Shown: piece after piece, positions 1 through 5,885 of the stretch | How the letters are laid out: each line of letters opens with the position of its first letter | How positions within the stretch are numbered: the stretch's first letter is position 1 | DNA from: Thermoflexales bacterium | Lineage (GTDB): Bacteria > Chloroflexota > Anaerolineae > Fen-1058 | Length of the DNA stretch: 7,629 bases | Reading direction: 5' to 3' | Assembly: GCA_016931085.1 (NCBI GenBank) | Contig: JAFGFO010000452.1 | Coordinates: 1 to 7,629 of the forward strand | Program-made: the position numbers and the translations under genes | The notes under the pieces: generated by a model | The model's database searches: none | Told to the model about the DNA's origin: nothing | Seen by the model: only the letters and a program-made list of their open reading frames with translations

Positions 1-12
1 GTTTCCATACCT

Positions 13-67
13 GCCGCAAGCCTGGCGGCTATCCGCAGGACGCCTTTGGCGTAGAAAGCCGCCCTAC
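13..67. repeat. GTAGGG-bounded hairpin element downstream of the methylase
   Basis: This short non-coding stretch lies just past the methylase stop codon and can fold in two ways. GGCGGCT at 24-30 pairs perfectly with AGCCGCC at 57-63, enclosing a smaller hairpin with ACGCC at 40-44 and GGCGT at 48-52 around a TTT loop. Alternatively GCCGC at 13-17 pairs with GCGGC at 25-29. Read on the minus strand the element starts TGTAGGGCGGC. Two other intergenic hairpins in this window also begin GTAGGG, which suggests a dispersed repeat family. It lacks a T-run directly after the stem, so I do not call it a terminator, although it could protect the 3' end of the methylase transcript. That role is inference. 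Confidence 0.5.
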
Positions 68-71
68 AAAA

Positions 72-94
72 TCGTCTCTCCGACAGCTTGCTAG
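72..94 (+). repeat. Left copy of the TCGTCTCTCCGACA motif
   Basis: The 14-mer TCGTCTCTCCGACA at 72-85 is followed by GCTTGCTAG. The same 14-mer, followed by AGCTCCTAG, occurs on the minus strand at 7552-7565, so the two copies face each other across almost the whole window. The CTAG end of this copy supplies the methylase stop codon (TAG on the minus strand, 91-93). A 14-nt exact match plus a similar tail is unlikely by chance in 7.6 kb, but whether it marks the ends of one mobile unit or simply two dispersed repeat copies cannot be told from the window. Confidence 0.55.
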
Positions 95-960
95 ATAGGC
101 GCTTGTTGATAGGGCCGCGGGTCGAAGCCTATCCACTCGACGTCATCCACCTGCTCGAAACGGCGCGCCATCACTTCGAGCGCTTCAGCGTTGTTGTCCA
201 CCAGGATAAAGCGCCGGCCCAACTCTAAGCACGCCGCCCCCGTCGTCCCGCTGCCGGCAAAGAAATCCAAGACCAGGCCGTTGGGAGGAGAGGAGGCCTG
301 CACGATGCGCTTGAGTATCCCCAGTGGCTTTTGGGTCGGGTAGCCGGTCTTTTCTCTTCCACTCGTCGGGACGATCGTGTGCCACCAGGTGTCTGTGGGG
401 GTCTTGCCGCGCGCCGCTTTCTCAGGCCCCACCAGGCCAGGCGCCAGGTAGGGGATCCGCTCGATCTCGCCGTAATTGAAGATATAGTTTTCTGGGTCCT
501 TGACGTAAAGCAGGATGGTGTCGTGCTTGGCTGGCCACTTTTTCCTGGTGCGCGCCCCATAGTCGTACGCCCAGACGATTTCATTCAAGAAACACTCGCG
601 GCCAAAAACCTGGTCGAGCAAGATCTTGCAATAATGCGCTTCTCTGTAATCGATGTGAAAATAAAGACTCCCATTGGCGGCCAGGACGCGTTGAGCTTCT
701 CGCAAGCGGGGTTCCAGGAAGGCCAGGTAATCGTCAAACAGGTCCGCAAAAGACCTGGTCCCGATTTTCACCGTCTCGTAGCGCTGGCCCTGAAAGCCCA
801 CCCGGTCGCCGCTTGCAGAACGAGAGGTCCTTATCTGGGTGCGCCCCTGTTTCTTGCCGGTGTTGAAGGGGGGATCGATGTAGATCAAATCCACCGACTG
901 GGATGGCAGGGCCTGCAAGATGGGCAGGTTGTCGCCAAAGTAAACCTGGTTTTTCGTCAC
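91..960 (-). CDS. Solitary beta-class site-specific DNA methyltransferase
   Basis: This 289-residue protein is predicted to transfer a methyl group from S-adenosylmethionine to a base in DNA, probably adenine N6 given the DPPF form, though N4-cytosine cannot be excluded. The catalytic motif IV, YIDPPFNTG, is at residues 27-35. The SAM-binding motif I, LDFFAGSGTTG, comes late at 231-241, preceded by GYPTQKPL at 206-213. This motif order defines the beta class, with the presumed target-recognition region between (about 36-200). The start is a GTG at 958-960; no earlier start fits, and the conserved YFGDNL begins at residue 7. There is no SD sequence before it, and a -10-like TATAAA ends one base upstream, so the mRNA may be leaderless. 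No restriction endonuclease gene lies beside it, suggesting an orphan methylase with an epigenetic or housekeeping role. The family resemblance is recalled, not searched; the recognition site is unknown. Confidence 0.9.
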   Translation of the reverse strand: MTKNQVYFGDNLPILQALPSQSVDLIYIDPPFNTGKKQGRTQIRTSRSASGDRVGFQGQRYETVKIGTRSFADLFDDYLAFLEPRLREAQRVLAANGSLYFHIDYREAHYCKILLDQVFGRECFLNEIVWAYDYGARTRKKWPAKHDTILLYVKDPENYIFNYGEIERIPYLAPGLVGPEKAARGKTPTDTWWHTIVPTSGREKTGYPTQKPLGILKRIVQASSPPNGLVLDFFAGSGTTGAACLELGRRFILVDNNAEALEVMARRFEQVDDVEWIGFDPRPYQQAPI

Positions 961-961
961 G

Positions 962-989
962 TTTATAGCATACCATACATTGGCCTCAA
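962..989 (-). promoter_or_regulatory. Candidate sigma70-type promoter for the methylase
   Basis: On the minus strand TTGAGG (984-989) and TATAAA (962-967) are separated by 16 bases, a good match to a -35/-10 pair. The -10 hexamer ends one base before the GTG start codon, so transcription would begin at or just inside the annotated start. That implies a leaderless transcript, or else the true promoter is elsewhere. The absence of an SD sequence fits the leaderless reading. Confidence 0.45.
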
Positions 990-993
990 GCGC

Positions 994-1021
994 AAAAAGG
1001 GGCGGGTCTCAGACCCGTCCC
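994..1021 (-). terminator. Terminator-like GTAGGG hairpin between divergent genes
   Basis: The arms at 999-1009 and 1011-1021 form an 11-bp stem (one G-U pair) around a single central base, with the core GGGTCT/AGACCC. On the minus strand the stem is followed directly by TTTTT (994-998), the form of an intrinsic terminator. It would stop leftward antisense transcription coming out of the PFK region before it reaches the methylase. On the plus strand it ends CCCTAC, directly before the -35 box of the PFK promoter. It also resembles the other GTAGGG-bounded hairpins here, so it may be a repeat element that doubles as an insulator. Confidence 0.5.
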
Positions 1022-1024
1022 TAC

Positions 1025-1052
1025 TTGACAAAAGGCCACTTGGAACTATAAT
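1025..1052 (+). promoter_or_regulatory. Consensus sigma70 promoter of the pfk operon
   Basis: TTGACA at 1025-1030 and TATAAT at 1047-1052 are both perfect consensus hexamers, separated by 16 bases (17 is optimal). Transcription would start near 1058-1060, giving a leader of about 90 bases before the PFK start codon. This is the strongest regulatory signal in the window and points to strong, housekeeping-type expression of the three downstream genes. Confidence 0.8.
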
Positions 1053-1059
1053 CCTTTCG

Positions 1060-1148
1060 CGCTGCCTGCACTTGCCGCAGGTGCAAGTGTTCGTGTGCGA
1101 AGCGTTTGCCCCGAAGGGGGTTCGTGATCTATTTTCGGAGTGTGCAAG
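1060..1148 (+). promoter_or_regulatory. Structured 5' leader of the pfk mRNA
   Basis: The leader can form competing stems. CACTTGC (1069-1075) pairs with GCAAGTG (1083-1089) around a 7-base loop, while an overlapping CCTGC/GCAGG pairing (about 1065-1069 with 1077-1081) excludes it. Further down, CGAA at 1098-1101 can pair with TTCG at 1090-1093 or with TTCG at 1121-1124, the latter enclosing CCCC-GAA-GGGG (1109-1119). The ribosome-binding GGAG is at 1137-1140. I recognise no known riboswitch class; regulation by the leader is a possibility only. Confidence 0.35.
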
Positions 1149-3377
1149 ATGTCCACAACAAAACGTCTGGCTGTGATGACTAGCGGCGGTGACGCCTCTG
1201 GCATGAACGCCGCTGTGCGGGCGGTCGTCCGCTCCGCGCTGCACCGCGGATTCGAGGTATACGCGGTGTGCGAAGGCTACCAGGGACTGGTGGAGGGGGG
1301 TGAGCGCATCCGCAAGATGACGTGGAACTCGGTAGGCGGCATCTTGCAGCGCGGCGGCACGGTCATCGGAACGGCCCGCAGTGAGGCTTTTCGCACGCGC
1401 GAGGGGCGCCGCCTGGCAGCCGCCAACCTGCTCAAGCACAAGATCGACAGCCTCGTCATCGTGGGGGGGGATGGCAGCCTGACCGGTGCCAACGTCTTTC
1501 GCCAGGAATGGCCCGAGTTGTTGAATGAGCTGGTCGAGGCCGGCCAGATCAGCCGGACGGTCGCCGACGGCCACGCCAGCTTGGCGATCGTGGGGCTGGT
1601 CGGCTCGATCGACAACGACATGCACGGCACCGACATGACCATCGGCGCCGACACGGCTTTGCACCGCATCATCGAGGCGGTGGACGCCATCAGCAGCACG
1701 GCCGCCAGCCACCAGCGCACCTTTGTCGTCAAGGTGATGGGCCGCGACTGCGGTTACCTGGCGCTGATGGGTGGCTTGGCCACCGGCGCGGACTGGGTGC
1801 TCATCCCGGAAAGCCCACCCGACATCGATAACTGGCAGGAGAAAATGTCCGCTGACCTTATCGCCGGCCGTAAAGCGGGCCGGCGCGACAGCATCGTCAT
1901 CATGGCGGAAGGCGCGCGGGACAGGCACGGCAATCGCATCGGCAGCACGGACGTCATGAATGCCTTGGAGGAAGGGCTGGGCGAGGAAGTGCGGGTGACG
2001 GTGCTGGGCCACGTCCAGCGCGGCGGCGCCCCCAGCGCCTTCGACCGCAACCTGGGTACTATGATGGGCCACGCTGCCGTGGAAGCCATTGTGCGCGCCG
2101 CCGATGATCCACACGCTGAGCCGCAATTGGTCTGCCTGCGCGGCAACCGTATCACGACCGCGCCTTTGATGGAGTGCGTGCAGCAGACCCACGTTGGGGC
2201 CGAGGCGATTGCAGCCCGTGACTATGAGCGGGTGCTGGATCTGCGCGGAGGCAGTTTCAAGGAGACTTTTCGCACGCTGCGTACCCTGCTGCGCTCGCTC
2301 CCGCGCAAGCCGGAACGCGGCCAGAAACGCCTGCGGCTGGCGGTGATGAACTGCGGCGGGCCGGCACCGGGCATGAACGCCGCTGTCCGCGCCGCAGTCC
2401 GAATGGGGCTGGATAAGGGCCACATCGTGTTGGGAGTCTCTAACAGCTTCCAAGGGCTGATCGAGGGCCAAATCAAGGAGATGGATTGGATGAGCGTGAA
2501 CGGTTGGGCGTCCATGGGCGGCTCCGAGCTGGGCACCAACCGCGACATTCCAGCCGGGCACGACTTTTACGCCATCGCCCGCCAGTTGGAAGAGCATAAA
2601 ATCGATGGATTGTTGGTCATTGGCGGGTGGGCCGGTTACCAGGCCGCTTACCACCTGTACCGCGAGCGTGATAGCTTCCCGGCTTTTAACATTCCCATCA
2701 TCTGCCTGCCGGCCACCATCAACAACAACTTGCCCGGCTCGGAATTGAGCATCGGCGCCGACACGGCCCTGAACAACATTGTAGAAGCCGTGGACAAGAT
2801 CAAGCAGTCAGCCGTCGCCCAACGCCGCTGTTTCGTCGTCGAAGTCATGGGACGCTGCTGCGGTTACCTGGCTTTGATGGGCGGCCTGGCCACGGGCGCC
2901 GAGCGGGTTTACCTGCACGAGGAAGGCGTCAAGCTGCGCGATATGTTGGCTGATCTCGAGTTGTTGATGAACGGCTTCAAGCAAGGCAAGCGGCTCGGCC
3001 TGCTGATCCGCAACGAGAAAGCTAGCCTCATCTACACCACCAGTTTTATGCACGCTTTGTTCGAAGAAGAGGGCGGCGAGCTGTTCGACGTCCGCCAGGC
3101 CATCCTGGGACACTTGCAGCAGGGCGGCGACCCATCGCCGTTCGACCGCATCCATGCCACGCGCCTGGCTGTCAAGTGTGTCGAGTACCTGGTCGAGAAC
3201 GCCGAGAGCGATCCTCCCCCGGCTGCCTTTATCGGGATGGAAGCCGGCGGCATCCAAATCCACTCACTGGAAGACCTGCCCAGGCTGGTTGACGAGACCA
3301 ACCAGCGCCCCAAGAAACAGTGGTGGCTAGATCTGAGGTCGATCGCCCAGGTGATGTCCTATCCCCCGCGTAGGTAG
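1149..3377 (+). CDS. pfkA: Eukaryote-type tandem ATP-dependent 6-phosphofructokinase
   Basis: This cytoplasmic enzyme is predicted to phosphorylate fructose 6-phosphate to fructose 1,6-bisphosphate, the committed step of glycolysis. At 742 residues it is about twice the usual bacterial PFK (about 320) and contains two PFK domains. Domain 1 (about 6-385) has SGGDASGMN (12-20), the ATP-site GGDGS (106-110), catalytic GSIDND (152-157, with D155 as base), MGRDCGY (197-203), AEG (253-255) and LGHVQRGG (286-293). GGDGS and the G before SIDND point to ATP, not pyrophosphate, as donor. Domain 2 (about 395-735) has GGPAPGMN, but GGWAG (492-496) replaces GGDGS, ATINNN (522-527) replaces TIDND, and LGHLQQGG (653-660) replaces the QRGG form. 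It is therefore probably a regulatory half, as in animal PFK. The linker PLMECVQ and the terminal QWWLDLR also recall mammalian PFK. ATG 1149 was chosen over GTG 1140 because GGAG (1137-1140) lies 8 bases upstream of the ATG. Confidence 0.93.
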   Translation: MSTTKRLAVMTSGGDASGMNAAVRAVVRSALHRGFEVYAVCEGYQGLVEGGERIRKMTWNSVGGILQRGGTVIGTARSEAFRTREGRRLAAANLLKHKIDSLVIVGGDGSLTGANVFRQEWPELLNELVEAGQISRTVADGHASLAIVGLVGSIDNDMHGTDMTIGADTALHRIIEAVDAISSTAASHQRTFVVKVMGRDCGYLALMGGLATGADWVLIPESPPDIDNWQEKMSADLIAGRKAGRRDSIVIMAEGARDRHGNRIGSTDVMNALEEGLGEEVRVTVLGHVQRGGAPSAFDRNLGTMMGHAAVEAIVRAADDPHAEPQLVCLRGNRITTAPLMECVQQTHVGAEAIAARDYERVLDLRGGSFKETFRTLRTLLRSLPRKPERGQKRLRLAVMNCGGPAPGMNAAVRAAVRMGLDKGHIVLGVSNSFQGLIEGQIKEMDWMSVNGWASMGGSELGTNRDIPAGHDFYAIARQLEEHKIDGLLVIGGWAGYQAAYHLYRERDSFPAFNIPIICLPATINNNLPGSELSIGADTALNNIVEAVDKIKQSAVAQRRCFVVEVMGRCCGYLALMGGLATGAERVYLHEEGVKLRDMLADLELLMNGFKQGKRLGLLIRNEKASLIYTTSFMHALFEEEGGELFDVRQAILGHLQQGGDPSPFDRIHATRLAVKCVEYLVENAESDPPPAAFIGMEAGGIQIHSLEDLPRLVDETNQRPKKQWWLDLRSIAQVMSYPPRR

Positions 3378-3384
3378 GGGCAAT

Positions 3385-4542
3385 ATGGCTTACGATTTCG
3401 ACCGGCTCATCGACCGCCGCGGCTCTGACAGCGTCAAGTGGCATCGCTACGGAGAGGACGTGCTGCCCATGTGGGTAGCGGACATGGACTTGGCCGCCCC
3501 CGAGCCGGTGCTGCGCGCCCTACGCGAACGCCTCGATCACGGCGTGTTCGGTTACCCCTCCGAGCTGCCCGAGCTGCGCGAGATCATCGTGGACAGGCTG
3601 CAGCGCCTTTATAGTTGGAGCGTGCCGGCGGAGGCGCTGCTCTTTTTGCCCGGCGTCGTTGTCGGCTTCAACCTGGCTTGCCACGCCGTCGCCTCTCCCG
3701 GCGACGGGGTATTGGTGCAGACGCCAGTCTATTTCCCCTTCCTTGAGGTCCCGCGCAACACTGGCCTGACGCTCGACGCGATGGAACTGACGCGCCAGGC
3801 GGACGGCCGCTACGAGATCGATTTTGAGCGCTTCGAGCGGACCATTACGGATCGCACCCGTGTCTTTATCTTGTGCAACCCCCACAACCCGGTCGGGCGC
3901 GTGTTCCGGCGCGACGAGCTGGCGCGCATGGCCGAGATTTGCTCGCGCTACAAGCTCGTCATCTGCTCGGACGAAATTCATTGCGACTTGCTTTATCCGC
4001 CCAACCGGCACCTGCCGATTGCCTCGCTGTCGGGAGAGATCGCCGATCGAACCATCACGCTGATGGCGCCCAGCAAGACCTTCAACATCCCCGGCCTGCA
4101 GTGCTCGGTGGCGATCGTGACCGACCCGGAGCTGCGTGAAAAGTTCAAAGCGGCTCACAAGGGCCTGGTGTCTTGGGTGAACGTGATGGGGCAGGTGGCG
4201 GCTGTGGCAGCCTATCGCGATGGCCAGCCCTGGCTGGACGAGCTGCTGCGTTACCTGGAGGCCAACCGCGATTTTGTGCATCAGTACGTGAGCGATTCCC
4301 TGAGAGGCGTCACGGCCAACGAGCCGGGGGGGACGTACCTGGCATGGCTGGACTGCCGAGAGGCGGGAATCGTGGGCAATCCTCACGAGTTCTTTCTTAA
4401 GGAAGCCAAAGTGGCCGTGAACGACGGCGCCAGCTTTGGCCGGGGTGGGGAAGGCTTTGTGCGGTTGAACTTTGGCTGCCCGCGCTCGACCCTGGCCGAG
4501 GCGCTGGAGCGAATGAAAAATGCCCTGGCAGCTATACCTTAA
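3385..4542 (+). CDS. patB: MalY/PatB-family PLP-dependent C-S lyase or aminotransferase
   Basis: A 385-residue fold-type I PLP enzyme of the class I/II aminotransferase superfamily. The N-terminal signature IDRRGSDSVKW (9-19) followed by LPMWVADMD is typical of MalY/PatB proteins, whose known members are cystathionine beta-lyases or cysteine-S-conjugate beta-lyases releasing pyruvate, ammonia and a thiol. Visible active-site elements are CNPHNPVG (164-171), SDEIH with the PLP-ring aspartate D196 (195-199), the Schiff-base lysine K231 in APSKTFN (228-234), and the carboxylate-binding arginine R360 in VRLNFG (359-364). Length matches the family (about 385-390). The start has GTAGGGG at 3374-3380, four bases upstream, overlapping the PFK stop codon, so translation is probably coupled to PFK. 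The stop codon falls inside a tandem repeat. The exact substrate cannot be read from the sequence; a plain aminotransferase role remains possible. Confidence 0.9.
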   Translation: MAYDFDRLIDRRGSDSVKWHRYGEDVLPMWVADMDLAAPEPVLRALRERLDHGVFGYPSELPELREIIVDRLQRLYSWSVPAEALLFLPGVVVGFNLACHAVASPGDGVLVQTPVYFPFLEVPRNTGLTLDAMELTRQADGRYEIDFERFERTITDRTRVFILCNPHNPVGRVFRRDELARMAEICSRYKLVICSDEIHCDLLYPPNRHLPIASLSGEIADRTITLMAPSKTFNIPGLQCSVAIVTDPELREKFKAAHKGLVSWVNVMGQVAAVAAYRDGQPWLDELLRYLEANRDFVHQYVSDSLRGVTANEPGGTYLAWLDCREAGIVGNPHEFFLKEAKVAVNDGASFGRGGEGFVRLNFGCPRSTLAEALERMKNALAAIP

Positions 4543-4574
4543 ACCTGAAACCTTAAACCTGAAACCTTAAACCC
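4537..4574 (+). repeat. Heptamer tandem repeat AAACCT(G/T) between patB and yjbQ
   Basis: A 14-base unit, CCTTAAACCTGAAA, is present at 4537-4550 and 4551-4564 with a partial third copy at 4565-4573. At finer scale it is a run of AAACCT plus alternating G or T. The first copy contains the stop codon TAA of the upstream gene (4540-4542), and the array fills almost the whole 34-base gap to the next start codon. Such short arrays can change copy number by slippage. Confidence 0.85.
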
Positions 4575-4576
4575 AT

Positions 4577-4999
4577 ATGATTCAAACCCTATCCATATCC
4601 ACCCGCCAGCACAGCCAGATGATCGACATCACGGGCGAGGTCCAGGCTGTGCTCAGCAAGAGTGGGATCCAGGACGGCTTGGTGGTGGTCTATTGCCCGC
4701 ACACCACCGCCGGCCTGACCATCAACGAGGACGCCGATCCTACCGTGCGGGCCGACATCCTGGACATACTCGACCGGCTGGTGCCCTGGCAGGCCAACTA
4801 TCGCCACGCCGAGGGCAACTCGGCCGCCCACATCAAGGCAAGTCTTATGGGCAGCTCTGTGAGCGTGCCGGTGGAACAAGGCCGCATGATCCTGGGAAGG
4901 TGGCAGGGCATCTACTTCTGCGAGTTCGACGGCCCGCGCAGCCGCCGCGTCCAGGTGCAGATCCTCTCGGAAGCCTGGCTTGCCGGCGAGAGCGCGTGA
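4577..4999 (+). CDS. yjbQ: YjbQ/UPF0047 family protein (thiamine phosphate synthase-like)
   Basis: A 140-residue soluble protein covering the whole UPF0047/YjbQ family length. The conserved blocks are all present: CPHTTAGLTINED (40-52), HAEGNSAAHIKA (77-88), the VPVEQGRMILGRWQG segment (97-111), and a C-terminal FCEFDGPRSR (114-123). H42, H77 and H85 with E51 are the likely metal- or substrate-binding residues, as inferred from conservation in the family. Some members have been reported to supply weak, secondary thiamine phosphate synthase activity, but the physiological role is unsettled. It is the third gene of the rightward run. The ATG at 4577 has no recognisable SD sequence, because the heptamer array occupies that position; initiation may depend on ribosomes arriving from the upstream gene or on an unusual mechanism. 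It ends 16 bases from the convergent membrane-protein gene, with no clear terminator between. Confidence 0.9.
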   Translation: MIQTLSISTRQHSQMIDITGEVQAVLSKSGIQDGLVVVYCPHTTAGLTINEDADPTVRADILDILDRLVPWQANYRHAEGNSAAHIKASLMGSSVSVPVEQGRMILGRWQGIYFCEFDGPRSRRVQVQILSEAWLAGESA

Positions 5000-5015
5000 G
5001 ACGGAAGGCAGCCGG

Positions 5016-5873
5016 TTACTGCTCGATGTTTCGGAACGTGATGACGGTAAAGACCAGCGCTGCCAGCGCAATCCCCGAAAACATGACGATTTCGAACGGG
5101 CTGACTGACAGGCCGGCCAGAATCTGCCCGATGATCATGGCAATCAGCGCGGCGCCCATCATCAATCCCTTCACCATCAACACGCAGGCCAGCCCATAAC
5201 CCCAGGGGCGTTTCCGCCACAGCAGGACCGCCGTGATGGCGCTGGCCGGCACGATGATCCCCAGGTCGAGGGCCTGGATCACGAGCGTGGTATAGGCCTC
5301 CAAGCCGAAGGGTGGCGCACCAGCCAGCAGCGGCGGGACGATGCGCCCCAGCCAGGCCACGCCGAGAAAAGCGGCTAACAAGGTCAGGAAGATGGCAATG
5401 CCGCGTCGCGGCATCCTGCCAGCAGCCCGGCTGATCCGATCTACGTCCATACCTGACATCGCCAGGATGAAGGCGAACAGGCTGAGCGAGAACAACGCCA
5501 CGTAGATCAGGAAGAATGCATTGTAGGCGGACAGAAAGGCATACGACGTGTAGGTGTAAAGCATATAGCCCAGGCCGCCTGCCAACAGCATCTGCCCGCG
5601 CAGAGAACCCCTGCGCGCCAAGACGACGCCGATAATCAATAAGGGGATGCCGACGAGCAAAGTGGCGCTATCCTGCCCGATCGCCTGGGCTGCGTAAGAG
5701 AGCGTGTCGTAACGGTACAGCCCACGGCCGTAGACCTGGACGGTCTCGCCGCGCAGGGTGGTGAACGCGTAGGCGTCTCCTGATCCTTGCCAAAAAATAC
5801 CTCCCCCCGCGGCGATCAGGGCCAACAGGATGATTGGGTAAGCTAACTTGATGACGGTATGTGTCGTTTTCAT
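5016..5873 (-). CDS. Eight-helix membrane protein, paralogue of its neighbour
   Basis: I do not recognise a named family for this 285-residue integral membrane protein. Hydrophobic segments fall at about 9-28, 69-87, 94-113, 117-139, 157-178, 197-219, 224-246 and 258-279, suggesting eight helices. A 40-residue polar loop after helix 1 (about 29-68) is the main soluble part. Features shared with the protein encoded just upstream are PLLIIGVVLARR (77-88), GYMLYTY..YAF (102-113), FFLIYVALFSLSLF (120-133), MPRR (154-157), and D203 followed by P209, ITAVLLW and KRPWG (213-225). The ATG at 5871-5873 has GAGGAG at 5881-5886 seven bases upstream, overlapping the neighbour's stop codon, so the two are coupled. 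A transport, sensing or structural role are all possible; nothing in the sequence decides. Confidence 0.8.
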   Translation of the reverse strand: MKTTHTVIKLAYPIILLALIAAGGGIFWQGSGDAYAFTTLRGETVQVYGRGLYRYDTLSYAAQAIGQDSATLLVGIPLLIIGVVLARRGSLRGQMLLAGGLGYMLYTYTSYAFLSAYNAFFLIYVALFSLSLFAFILAMSGMDVDRISRAAGRMPRRGIAIFLTLLAAFLGVAWLGRIVPPLLAGAPPFGLEAYTTLVIQALDLGIIVPASAITAVLLWRKRPWGYGLACVLMVKGLMMGAALIAMIIGQILAGLSVSPFEIVMFSGIALAALVFTVITFRNIEQ

Positions 5874-5885
5874 GTTTGAGCTCCT

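Noticed and set aside
1140..1148. GTG at 1140 as the PFK start
   Set aside because: The GTG overlaps the GGAG that is the natural SD for the ATG at 1149 and has no SD of its own.
331..1176. A 281-codon plus-strand frame opposite the methylase
   Set aside because: It overlaps the methylase antisense, runs through both promoters and into the PFK start, and shows no family motif.
963..2654. A long open frame (563 codons) on the minus strand opposite PFK
   Set aside because: It lies antisense to an unmistakable PFK, its translation is low-complexity and rich in H, A, D and Q with no domain pattern, and long antisense frames are expected in GC-rich coding DNA.
3520..4386. A 288-codon minus-strand frame opposite patB
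   Set aside because: Antisense shadow of a conserved PLP enzyme, with no recognisable motif or SD.
4537..4574. Heptamer array as a telomere-type repeat or CRISPR
   Set aside because: AAACCT-type units recall some telomere repeats, but there are only about five copies inside a bacterial operon and no spacers; it is a simple tandem repeat.
5000..5022. Terminator between the convergent yjbQ and membrane-protein genes
   Set aside because: Only a four-base GCAG/CTGC pairing is available and there is no T-run on either strand.
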